From Halichondria panicea (lineage: Eukaryota > Porifera > Demospongiae > Suberitida > Halichondriidae), in NCBI RefSeq assembly GCF_963675165.1, contig NC_087388.1, forward strand, positions 5,985,651-6,049,650: a stretch of DNA of 64,000 nucleotides, written 5' to 3'. This document shows, piece by piece, positions 23,743 to 34,120 of this stretch. The translations under genes and the position numbers were made by a program. Within the stretch, counting starts at the first letter, position 1, and every line of letters starts with the position of its first letter. The notes beneath the pieces are model-generated. The model was not told where the DNA came from and did not search any database. It saw only the letters and a list, made by a program, of their open reading frames with translations.

Positions 23743-25663
23743 CACAGCCAAAAATCCACGGGTCCGTTTCAGGCCGTTAGTTGAAAACGGGCCGTTACGG
23801 GCCCGTGAACGGCCTGTATACAGGATGTAGCCCACCCACGTCCTGTATACAGGCCGTTCTCACGGGCTGTAAACAGGACGTTAGCCCACGTCCTGTTTAC
23901 AGCCCGTGGATACAGGCCTGTATCAGGGCGTAGCACCCACGTCCTGTATACAGGCTGTTGCAGCTGTAGCTTATGCGCATGCGCTAGCTTGGGGCAGGAT
24001 GACGTCACCTGACTACAAAAAGAGAATGAGACAGACAGAGCTCTAAGAAAAAATCCTGCTGCTTGTCACAAGAGGAGCTGCTGGTCCAAAAAGACAACTT
24101 GAAGAGGACTATACAGTCCATTACTATTAGTCTACCTGTGAACAGAAAAAGGTGAAGCTGTAGCAGCATGTTATTATAACAGTTATATTATTTTTATTGA
24201 ACTTTCTCATAGCAGTTTGTGTTCCTCTAGTTCCACAACTATTTCAAATCTGTAGTGAATTTGACCTCTAGTGTAGTTGGCAGCAAAGGTCTGTAAATTT
24301 CACCTCTACTGTATGTTTATAAATTCAGGTTTGCACGTTGTTATGGACTTTTGAAGCTGGAACACCGGCCAATTTTACAAGGTAAACGTTTCGTTTTGCT
24401 TCCTTTTTGAAATAATCCTCCTCATCGTAGGCTCCCATCTGAAGTTTTTTCACTTTTGATAAAGAGGTGTTGAAGAATGCTCCCAGGTTTGTTATTCTCT
24501 TTCACTAGCATTCACATATTAAACATGCGATCAAATTGACTTTAGATAATGCTGCCGAGTTGAAGTCTGGACTAATTACGTAAGTGCCACTGTTCTATTG
24601 TGTTTTGTGATACGTTATTGCTTCTGTAGACACTAGATGTTGTCAGAAGAATGAACTAAAAATAAAGCAACAGTTTCCTGGTAAGAAAATTCAGCAACTA
24701 TGTAATCTGTGTGAATAGCGTATTGGTGTACAGTTGCGAGATATCTTCGAGATGAAAAAGAGCCCTTGTAATGTGTACAGCACACTGTAAGCTGTTGACT
24801 GACTTCATAGTACGCCGGTAAGATTATTCACAGTGGTGTGTTCTTCTTTTAATCTCCTAACTCTTATTCAGATGTTGCAAAACTCAAGGTTTGTTTATTG
24901 TTTTCATCTTTAGCACTCGTTACACATGTTATTTAATAGATTTCTTTATTGGCATGCCGAGTTGGAGTCTGGATGTGTTAGGTAAGTGCCATTATTTTGT
25001 ATGTGTTTGGTGATGCATTATATGCCTCATAGATTGAAGTTTTTAGACGAATGATAAAGAGAATGCAACAATTGCCTGGTAAGCAACTTAGTTTAATCTA
25101 TGTGAATAAGTATTATTAGTGTACAGCTGGCGAGCTATCTCGGAGATGAAGAACGGCCCTTCAAGCTGACTTCATAGTACGCCGGTAAGCAGTGGTGTAT
25201 TTTTTGTACAATTCCCAGCCTCTTCTCCTCAGAGTCTATCTTTGTGTATCTGCACAAAAACAAGACGAATATAAATACAGTAAGTTAGTATACTTATGTG
25301 GCGTTAACGTACGGTTCAACTGGTTGTTTTTATCTGCAGTGCCACCGTGGGATGTGAAGACACGGACATGATAATGAGAGACATAATTATATAATGTAGC
25401 TGAACAGAAATTAATATATCTTGTTCTTGTCTTCTTTGTCTTTGAATTGTGACCTTTTGAAGCATGATATACTAGCTTATTAAATTGTGCATGAGAACAG
25501 TATGATACAGGCTGAATACAGGCCGTTTGTACGGGCTGTTTACAGGCTGTATGTGAACGGCCTGTTTAGTAGTGTCTACCCAACGGTTCCGTATCAGGAT
25601 GTGGTAAACGTCCTGTAACGGACATGTAACGGACCTGACACGCCCTGTGGATTTTTGGCTGTG
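23743..25663. mobile_element. 1.9-kb DNA element with CACAGCCAAAAATCCAC ends and TA duplication
   Basis: Left end CACAGCCAAAAATCCACGGG, right end its complement; TA at 23741-23742 and 25664-25665. Subterminal regions are packed with variants of CGGCCTGTATACAGG and CGTCCTGTATACAGG in both orientations (23790-23960 and 25505-25630). No transposase ORF is visible. GCGCATGCGC at 23975-23984. The interior holds a diverged duplication. Confidence 0.7.
24551..25200. repeat. Diverged tandem duplication inside the 1.9-kb element
   Basis: Copy 1 (24551-24832) and copy 2 (24951-25200) share GCCGAGTTG(A/G)AGTCTGGA, AAGTGCCA, GAGCTATCT/GAGATATCT and CTTCATAGTACGCCGGTAAG. GTAAGT-like steps recur at the same places, as if exon-intron units had been copied. 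No ORF of useful length. Confidence 0.6.
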
Positions 25664-25888
25664 TAGGAGGTATCTATGGGAATTATAAGCCCAAAGGCCT
25701 GCTGTAGTATCCCGAGCAAAGCGAGGGTACTACGAGTGCCTGCGGGCTTATAATTCCCATAGATACCGACTAAACAGTATCTAACGAGTTTAGTTGCTAG
25801 GTTCATTTCAAAAACTAACCGAAAGAATGGACGCGGACGAAGACCTAGGCCTAGACAAGCTCTTTCTGAAGAAGTACTCAGCATAATA

Positions 25889-26575
25889 ATGACCGAGCCC
25901 ATAGACCCCGCCCTCTATGACATAAATGTGGAGGCGGAGCTGGCTACTCTTTCTACAGAACAAAGAAAGGAGGAGGAGCTGGACAAGCCAACAGAACCTG
26001 CACAATCTTCTCTACCTAACTCATCGAATGAAGCAAAGTGTCTGCAGGCCTCTTATCACGGCAGGTGCAGTGTACAGTTTGGATATAGTGATGTCTGCAT
26101 AAGGTGAATAATTAGAATGGAAATCCCGGGATTGACCTGTTCAAGGATGCTTGTTTTGCTGACTTTCGAGTGTGCCTAGACTCCGAAATGAAGCGCTTGC
26201 AGAGAGCTGGACTAGGGTCACAAAAGAAGGCTGAACCTCTAATACATACTCCGTGCAACTGCTGCTACTAGACTCTACAACGCTGGAGTGGACGAACAAA
26301 TGATAATGGAAACAACTGGACACCGAAGCTTGGAAGGAGTTTGCAGCTACAAGAGAACTTCTGAGTGTCAAAAGAAGTCAGTTTCAGACATCCTCAACGT
26401 AAAGCCAATTAACATACTGGCACACACTGATCACTCACAGATGGCAGTGCAACAGAAATCACAAACCAACTGCTGTCAATTTATGCCTCCAAACTTTAAC
26501 TTTAGTGCCTGCAACGTTATACCATCAATCTCTCTATATGCCTACATCCAACAACCAACGTACAGCGACTGAACA
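25889..26575 (+). pseudogene. Crypton/DUF3504-type tyrosine recombinase relic
   Basis: Pieces of one protein in shifting frames: acidic segment EAELATLSTEQRKEEELDKP (25889 on), then GIDLFKDACFADFRVCLDSE (about 26115), then the C-terminal region VDEQMIMETTGHRSLEGVC-SYKRTSE with the H-R and tyrosine arrangement typical of tyrosine recombinases. Most of the catalytic domain is missing and frames are broken. Similar to domesticated KIAA1958-like proteins and Crypton elements by pattern. Non-functional. Confidence 0.6.
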
Positions 26576-26800
26576 TTATAATTTTTTGTCATTACCAAAA
26601 CAAAACAGTTACTTCTCATTGTTTTTTATAATACAATAATTATACAAAAAACATGTTTGAAAAACACAAAAATTAATAATGAATGGTTGTTGTGAACATG
26701 AAAATTACAGGTTTATATGAGAATTTACAGGTTAATATGGGAAATATAAACCCTGTACTGACCAATCAGATTGCTGGATTCTGGGCTACTAGTAACTAAT

Positions 26801-26866
26801 AGTATTTATATCCCGTTGCTACGTTGTTGCCAAGTATTTATATCCCGTTGCTACGTTGTTGCCAAG
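26801..26866. repeat. 32-bp tandem repeat, two copies
   Basis: AGTATTTATATCCCGTTGCT plus ACGTTGTTGCCA occurs twice in a row (26801, 26833). From here to 27562 I see no gene. Confidence 0.9.
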
Positions 26867-27562
26867 TGCAATATGAAGCATATTGCACTGCTGAAAGTCA
26901 TATTGCACTGACCGCAAAACGCCCCTCTGGCAATTAGAGTAAGTCGCCAAACTCCGTCAGACATCAAATTGTGTCAGGTAAAAGGGCGTGTAACGCACAA
27001 ACAAAATAAGACTGACTCAAACTAATTACACACACTAACAGATGGCCATGGGCCTATTGTCCAGCGAAAACTTGGATAGGCCAAGTCGCTTCCAGTCCGA
27101 GCAGTAATAACTTGAAAAAAACCACCGAATTTTTCGATTTTTGTCAGAACCTACCTATCGCCGTTTTTGCCAAACTACACAGCTAGAGCTAACTGACACA
27201 AGCTGAGTACAATCTAGATAGAGTGCAGTACAGAGTGGAGCAATTCCCAGAATCAGGCGACCCTGCAAAGCGGAGCTACACTTGTTTCTTTGTGAGGGTT
27301 GTAAGTGCTGAGTCAGCAATATTCTAGCTATAAGCGCTAGTATATAGCGCCTGTAGTTATAAGCGCTATATATTTTGGCTGTGTAACTTACAAGCCACAA
27401 ACAGAATTGTTATGTAACCACAAGGAAATTTACTCACTATGATGCAAAACCACAATTACATCATTTGAAGCCAAATTTGTAGTCTTAGTGTAGACGTAGA
27501 CTGAGTACCTAAGATTGGGGGTGGGGTTCACTCACCTAAAAGCTCACTTACTGTCAAGCGTC

Positions 27563-28935
27563 ATGTCTGAGTCAGCGGAGTACAAAGCAATCAAGGACTG
27601 TAACAGCAGTCTTCTTACTTGTATTAAGCAGTCTCCCAAAGATATCAGCGATCATTTAGAGATCCTTGCACCAGACGATCGAGATTATCTCAAGAATGAC
27701 ACTCATGATGCTGGTGACAAAGCACGAAGAATACTTGATGCTGTGCTGCTCCAGATAGAAAACAATCCAAAGGTTTTCGATTCATTCATTAGTGCTCTCA
27801 AAGCAGCTGGTAGTTTTACGAAGGCTGCAGTGCAAAAACTTAACGGTGCATTACAGAGACGAAAGAGCGATCAAACTCAAAGAATGGAAGATGATGGTGA
27901 GTTGTAACAGCTTAGAAAACCCAACTCATGGTCAATCCGCCATGTATATCTGGATGACCTTGTATAGACCTCTTTTATGTCATCAAAGGTTGTATAAAAA
28001 TATTTCAAGAAGGGATCTCTTTAGTGCACGCGATTCATACATTTACTTACAAGTCATCCAATAATCTTTGCAGGATATGAGAACGATTCAATGATTCTAC
28101 TACAACCATTACTCAGGCCAGTGATGACTGAAGAAACTGGGTCAGGTATAATTATAGTCAATGTCTATATCAGTATATAGTCATAATAATAATAATTATA
28201 TAGTCATATACTTGCTTTTCTTGTATATAGTTCTTGAGTTACCTACCATGGACGATGGAGGGACAACTGTTAAGCTTCTATCCCAAGCTGAAAGTCAGTC
28301 CATTGATCTGAGAGGTGTGTCTGATGCAGACGGCAAAATTCTGCTTCATCTTGCATGTCGCAAAAACTGGGTGGAATGGTATCATAATATTTTTATTGTG
28401 TATAGTCTCATCGATAATCACCATTGCGATGTTGCAGCAGTGGATAAAGACGGGAACACGCCCCTTATGAAGCATATTATGAAGCATATCAATGCGGCAA
28501 TATCCCAATAGTAAAGTACCTGCTTAGCTTACCGATTTGTAATCCTGATGCCCTTAACAAGCACGAGTACACTGTACTGGGATTGGCCCTTGAGTTAAAT
28601 GACAAACCAACTGTGATAGATCTTCTATATATAGTGTCAGGGCGAGTCGATCCTAGAAAAGGTAGCTCACACGGTCATATACTTACTCAGAATTGCTTGC
28701 AATGAATCAACTCCAACCACAACTACAAAATTACGATGGCTCATCAGCTATTCAAATGGTGACCCAGTTTGCAGAGTGCATGGAGAGTAGCAATCATGTT
28801 TGGCCGCCGTTTACTTTTTATTACTCGTTAAAAGCAGTTCACAACATCTTAAAGAAATTTCAATCGCTGGAATAGTAGGTCACATTAAAGAGAACATGTT
28901 GCCTCTTCTTGTTGGCAGGAGATCTAATGCCTCGG
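27563..28935 (+). pseudogene. Gene J: CARD1-ankyrin-MID gene, frameshifted and truncated
   Basis: The CARD1 exon 27563-27896 (SSLLTCIKQSPKDISDHLEI) and the 72-nt linker exon 28074-28145 are intact and in phase. Exon 3 (from 28231) joins the acidic linker directly to the ankyrin part (DGGTTVKLLSQAESQ), so the intron and some coding sequence found in gene M are deleted. A duplication of TATGAAGCATAT with a lost base near 28466 shifts the frame. A second shift occurs at about 28677 (CATATACTTACTCAG against CATACATACTCAG in M). The MID exon is cut off at about 28910 by the insertion starting at 28936. No TM or ectodomain remains. Confidence 0.8.
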
Positions 28936-28983
28936 TAGACTGGAAACCACTCCCCTTCTCTCAGGAGAAAGGGACTGGCAAGC

Positions 28984-29208
28984 TAGCCTCGATACCAGCC
29001 ATTCGTTATCTGAAAGAACGCATGGTCAAGTTCCAATGTACAACTCGCCTAGCTGAGTCAGCGGTTTACAGCATCATAATGATATATTCATGGGTAATAC
29101 ACCTTAATTGTGCGGGCAATTATCGGTCCAAGAAATTCCTGGACCAGTTGTACATTGGAACTTGACCAGGCGTTCTTTCAGACAACGAACGGCCTGGTCT
29201 TGAGGCTA
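28984..29208. mobile_element. TAGCCTCG-family element, 225 bp, 9-bp TSD
   Basis: Long inverted ends of about 80 bp (TAGCCTCGATACCAGCC; GAAAGAACGC, GGTCAAGTTCCAATGTACAA). Flanks CTGGCAAGC (28975-28983) and CTGCCAAGC (29209-29217), 8 of 9 identical. Nested in the 28936-29574 element. Confidence 0.75.
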
Positions 29209-29335
29209 CTGCCAAGCTGCTGTGTTGACCAGTGCATGAAGAATGTCACGCTGCCACAAGAATGTAAATGTCACAAATACTCATGTGCCACCGCCCACAC
29301 TCTAACTACATGCGCTATGCATGACCGTATTTATA

Positions 29336-29379
29336 TAGCCTCGAATCCAGGCCGATTAATTGGCCTGGTCTAGAGGCTA
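29336..29379. mobile_element. 44-bp micro-element of the TAGCCTCG family, perfect 9-bp TSD
   Basis: TAGCCTCGAATCCAGGCCGA...GGCCTGGTCTAGAGGCTA, a near palindrome, with GTATTTATA on both sides (29327-29335, 29380-29388). Confidence 0.9.
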
Positions 29380-29599
29380 GTATTTATACTGCACAAAATA
29401 TTATCGGCCTCGAGTACAAGTACATCACTGGCGGTCTGTTACCGAGGCTGAAATAATATCACCCACTCATTACGCATTTTGTGGTTTGTTCTAATTGCAT
29501 TCCAACGGGACAACTCTCAACACAGCAACTTTCCAGTCCCAGAGCCCAGAGCGAAGGGAGTAGTTTTCAGTCTAATGCCTCTATTAGATTAGCTAGGTC

Positions 29600-30286
29600 A
29601 GACGGACAGAGGTTCAGATAACAACAAATCGGAATCAGTAAACACACAGAGACACACAATGCTATTTATACAAATCGGAAAACCAGAAGAAATTTCTAAT
29701 ACAGAACTTACTAAATAAGGTCATGCAACTAAAGCTACCACTAGAACTAACAAGAATATAGTGACAGTGCAAAAAGGCCTGCACTTAAGGGCCACAGCAT
29801 GATCCTTTTTTCTTCTTGTGAGTCTCATGTCTGACAATTCCACATCTGTGGTAATCTTTTCCTGTTTTCCTTTCATTCCGTGACCTGGGGGTTTGTACCC
29901 AAGCATATAGTATCGCATTCCTCAGTATACTCAGAAAAAGCATATATGACACAGTTTACTCTTTAAAGCGTTTACTGATGTAAAAACTTCCTTCATGTTG
30001 ATATCATTGACCAGTACTTCACCTCCTTTGTTCTTTGGATTAATGATTCAATACGTATATGTAGCAAAACCACCACTATAGCACTGTCATCAGCTGATGA
30101 AATCTGCACACAAACAAGACAATCACGCAACTTTAGAGTATTTAATTGTTGGGAGGGGTGGTGTGGAGTATGGTATATAGCATTGATATTAACCTCATCA
30201 ATAGCTAATGAGGAGTATAGACCATAATAGATCCTCTACTGTCTATGAATAAATCAGTAAAGCGTAAAAACTATCATTTTTAACTA
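29600..30286. other. No gene recognised
   Basis: AT-rich sequence with only short ORFs lacking recognisable domains. Confidence 0.4.
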
Positions 30287-30295
30287 GGCGTCTAG

Positions 30296-30919
30296 TAGTC
30301 TCGCGAGCAGCTGTCAAAGGGGGAAGGACGTCTGGTTGAACCCACCGCTTTTCCGTGATACTCAGGAATGTGACATGTGTATAAATATCATTATTATTGT
30401 TGTCATACCACGTCACTATAATTGATTAATGTTAAGTATTGTCAGAGCACGTCATAATAAATATTGAACAAAGAAAAACACAGTATTTTAATAGTCTGCA
30501 AAGAGTATTATTCTCTAAAAGAATGGCTACAGAACACATATTTCCCTCAAGAGCTGTTCCCAGACAAACAAGTTTCTAGGTACCATTCCACAACATTCTT
30601 CACAAAATCTTTTATCAACACTTTTACAGCAAGCTTTTGATTGGGTTTGAGCTCCTTATAACCTAGCTTTATGGCAGCAACACTGTCACGAATAGCAGCA
30701 GCTGACTCTTTTGTGCAGAGTAATCTAGCTTCTAGGCTTCTGATCTAGCTGCTTATCTTTATAGCACACACTTCCTTTCTACAGGTTACGTAAAACCACA
30801 CCCTTAATTATTAGAAATCTGGCAATCTGATTGGTGCGACAGCATTCCGAAACAGGGCCATGGAAAGCGGCGGGTTCGACCAGGCGTCCTTCCCCCTTCG
30901 ACGGCTGCTCGCGAGACTA
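30296..30919. mobile_element. TAGTCTCGCG-family element, 624 bp, perfect 9-bp TSD
   Basis: Inverted ends of about 60 bp (TAGTCTCGCGAGCAGC; AAGGGGGAAGGACG). Flanks GGCGTCTAG at 30287-30295 and 30920-30928. No ORF. Same terminal TAG...CTA logic as the TAGCCTCG family. Confidence 0.85.
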
Positions 30920-31337
30920 GGCGTCTAGCTAATAATTAGAACACAATAGCTTTAGTCACCTTGATTTCCTCATTTTCAAAAGAGACTTCAGTATTTCACT
31001 TTGCTGCACAGAAACACTTGCTGAGTTAACAGAACACGCTACACGGCCAGACGTTAAGACTGAGAAATGACAAGTCTATACAAGCAGAACTGAAGATTGG
31101 CTTTCCTCAGCGAAGAATTCAGCTATTGATGACAATAGCAAGAAAAAGTAAGGCCTGGGAACGAGGCTAGTGACTATCAACGTTGCGCCCAAAATGTTGC
31201 GAAAGTAATTCAGGAAAAAGGGTATGATCACCAGTGTTGCGGATAATTATCACACAACTAGCTCAGCCACCTACGCAAACTTAATTTCAATCACAACTGC
31301 TGCAAAACTTAAAGATGTCCGAGTCTGGAGCTAGCTG

Positions 31338-31560
31338 TCACCTGGATGTACCGAGTTCTTGTCTTGCCTGTGGCAATGATACCACTGTAAATAGAATCCC
31401 ATCAAATATTGCTGGAAATAGGGCAAAGCAAAGGGACTTGCCATAACCAGTTGGCAGAGAGACAAAATATACATCTCTGTCACTAACAAAGTTCACAAAA
31501 GCTTCTGTCTGTTCTTTTTGCAGTGCCTTGTAGCCAGCCAAGTTAGCTTCTTGCAGAGTA
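31338..31560 (-). pseudogene. RecQ-like helicase fragment
   Basis: A minus-strand ORF piece (GYKALQKEQTEAFVNFVSDR, then DVYFVSLPTGYGKSLCF) contains a Walker A motif (PTGYGKS) and the upstream Q-motif-like region of RecQ/DEAD helicases. It stops after about 50 residues (FPAIFDG) and nothing of motifs II-VI follows. Probably a piece carried by, or left over from, a repeat. Confidence 0.6.
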
Positions 31561-31820
31561 ACTCAGTTTAGCAATTGATTCTTGAAAGTACTGGTAGACA
31601 ACTTATCCAAGTAGACTTATCCAAACAGCTTCTTGTATATATCTTATGGTAGTAGCCATATAATTTATACTGGCAGTGCTGTACAGCTATTAGCCTACAT
31701 GTACTCGAAAAAAATCAAATTTATGTTTAGTGTGCAATAATTGTGATTTAAATTTCTCCCACGCATTCATGCCACACTACATTCCAAACATTCCTTTGGG
31801 ACGAGTCGTTGGTAGTCACC

Positions 31821-31962
31821 CAGAGGAGGTACGACAGGCGCGGTGCAGCTCAAGCAATAGCTTTTGATTGAGCAATAATTATCCGCCCACGTCGTATGTT
31901 TTTGCTGAGAGTAATCAGAGGCTAATTACTTGAGCTGCACCGCGCCTGTTGGACCTCCTCTG
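31821..31962. repeat. Palindromic MITE
   Basis: CAGAGGAGGT-ACG-ACAGGCGCGGTGCAGCTCAA is mirrored by TTGAGCTGCACCGCGCCTGT-TGG-ACCTCCTCTG. Its right arm supplies the 9-bp target of the next element. Confidence 0.7.
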
Positions 31963-32284
31963 TAGTCTCGCGCAGCCAGCCCCGGATGTTTTCTATTTGA
32001 ACGCTAGGTCGATAACATGGGTCTGGTGAACTTCCTATGTACAAGTTGTGTCGACACGCCGAAGATTTCTTGGCGTGTTAACTGCTGCGGTCAATTGGAG
32101 GCAAAAAGAAGGAAAAGAAGTTATGCAAAGCAGCCTCTTGTTGCCCAACTTGCTACAGTTTCCAGCTACAATAATGGCTTATTTATGTTATAAGACTATC
32201 CCAGAAGATCACAGAAAGAGAGAGAAGTGTCATGGGTAGTTGGTTTTCACATTATTGTAACCACTTAGGGCTGGTGCGAGACTA
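31963..32284. mobile_element. TAGTCTCG-family element, 322 bp
   Basis: Ends TAGTCTCGCGCAGCCAGCCC and GGGCTGGTGCGAGACTA; flanks CCTCCTCTG (31954-31962) and CCTCCTCTA (32285-32293). No credible ORF. Confidence 0.7.
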
Positions 32285-32427
32285 CCTCCTCTAGTAGTCA
32301 CCTGGCCAGTCTCTTTCCCTAAAGAAAGGGGCGTGATTTCCAGTCTAAGCACGAGATTGGGAAATTAACAGTACACAGCTTCACTCGTGCGTGTGCGCAC
32401 ATTGGATATTATTGGCTCAGTATAGTG

Positions 32428-33877
32428 CAGGGCGTAGCCAGGGGGGTGCTCGAGCACCCTTAACCAGCCTGAGTCCAGTATACAAATCACAGAGAAATGT
32501 ATCTGATTATCCAGCTGAGCACCCCTTCTCTTCCAGATTTTCTCCCTTTTCTCTGATTGGACGGGGGCGGGAGAAAAGGGACTTGGGCTACAGCTTATGT
32601 AAATCAGGAATGAATAATGTCACGTGCAAATTATATTCTGATGCGTCAAAGTAGAGTCAAAGTTAAAGACAAGTACACAGATCTATCTAGCCAGCCTTTT
32701 GATATTATAGATCCTTGTACCACAGTATCTGTTGTGCCACAACTTGTGGATTAGCATGGAACAGCTGATGAACGTAGAAATTTTGACAGTCCTTTTTTGT
32801 AGTCTCATAGACCAGCCAATATGTTTAATATTGTCTGGCAAATTACACATTAGCTACTTGTGCAGCGGTCTAAGTGGCTGTTTGCATTGATAAGTGGTTA
32901 GTGGGTGGAGGACAGATGTGTGAAACCAGATTTGCCAAATCTATTTTAGCTAGCGGTGCAGCTGTGCGGTTTCATAACTTACTACAAACACTTATCAGCC
33001 ACTTAGAGCGCCACAATATTTGTGGTGCGGTCAACACAACTCTGTACGGTGAAATTCACCTGACCCTTATTCAGGGTCTGGATCCGCGAGACTACCTTTT
33101 TTGAACCGAGGAGTGGCAGCCTGAAAACTACTCCATGGCTGTCTCAATTTAACTGCTGCCCTCTGCCATTATCTGTATTGTATTAATTGTACAGGTTATT
33201 AAAAGCCTTGGGCAACCAATGTAACACACTGACTTTCGGGTGCCAGTTCACATCATATAGAACTGAAACACAGCTAATCTCTGCTGGTCTCTTATGACTA
33301 TATCCTAGCTGAATGCCTGATGTGTTGTTACTCTTTAATCTTCTCTTTTCTAGCACTAACATCCATTCTCAAACTGTAGCTAAGAGGCCCGCGAGCATTT
33401 TTGCAGGCTACGCAATTCTATTTAACCTCACGCAATTTTTGAATCACGTGGAAAAACCAATGAATAATCTCTACCCAAATTCTGGTAGAGACAGAAGGCT
33501 CAAGCTGTAGCCCAGAGTCACTAGTCCCGTTTCTCTCGCCCCCGTCCAATAGAGAAAAGGGAGTGGCTTGCGAGTCTAATTTTGCTGCAGTTAGGCTGTT
33601 ATAGCAAAGAAAACGATTCAGTCTCTAAACTGTGAGCTATTCTGGCTTAAATCGTTCCTCTTTTGTGATCGTGGCCAGCTTCTCTTAGGCAAATAAAGGT
33701 TCAGCCAGCCCAATTTGACAGATAAGTTAATTATAACGTCATTATAAGAGGTGTGGCTTCTGGTTAACCAAGTTTCAAAAGTCAAATTTCGGCGCTGTGC
33801 GGCTAAAAATTGGGTGCTTCGCGTCCTCTTTCATCTATACATGCACCCCTTTCTCCAAAATCCTGACTACGCCCCTT
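32428..33877. mobile_element. hAT-like non-autonomous element, about 1.45 kb
   Basis: Left end CAGGGCGTAGCCAGGGGGGT, right end TCCTGACTACGCCCCTT, the CAGGGGCG-type terminus of hAT elements. Internal GC-rich palindromes (32545-32580, 33515-33565) are inverted relative to each other. Target duplication is unclear. No transposase found. Confidence 0.5.
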
Positions 33878-34120
33878 AGTGCCTTTGCCCTTGGGGCCGG
33901 GCCTAAGTCACTTACTGAGTCAATATATCCCATGTGGCATTCGTGTGTGTCACAACTATTACACAAAGCAAAATAATTACCTCTTCTAATACTTTTAAGC
34001 GAAAGCGAAACATGGTGAGAGACATTAGCACAGCGCAGCTTGCAGCACTCGTAGTGTAAGAGTGTCCGTAATTTTATAATTATAGTGACATTTTATTGTT
34101 TTTGTATCATACCCATGCAG

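Larger units (their letters stand above)
23728..25785. mobile_element. Outer hairpin element interrupted by a TA-flanked transposon
   Basis: GTTAGATACTGTTTA (23728-23742) is mirrored by TAAACAGTATCTAAC (25771-25785). Just inside the right end, GGTATCTATGGGAATTATAA (from 25669) is mirrored by TTATAATTCCCATAGATACC (ending about 25767). The left copy is cut by the inserted 1.9-kb element, so this is a small hairpin MITE that was later split. Confidence 0.65.
28936..29574. mobile_element. TAGACTGG-family element, 639 bp, holding two further insertions
   Basis: Ends TAGACTGGAAACCACTCCC and GGGAGTAGTTTTCAGTCTA; flanks ATGCCTCGG and ATGCCTCTA (28927-28935, 29575-29583), 7 of 9 matching. Contains the 225-bp and 44-bp TAGCCTCG elements. 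A related end lies just 5' of gene O (about 45590-45607). Confidence 0.65.

Noticed and set aside
26288-26572. Intact small recombinase gene
   Set aside because: The conserved tail is present but lacks the upstream catalytic arginine region, and earlier fragments are in other frames.
32391-32654. Plus-strand ORF of 87 codons
   Set aside because: It lies across the end and GC-rich palindrome of the hAT-like element and has no domain.
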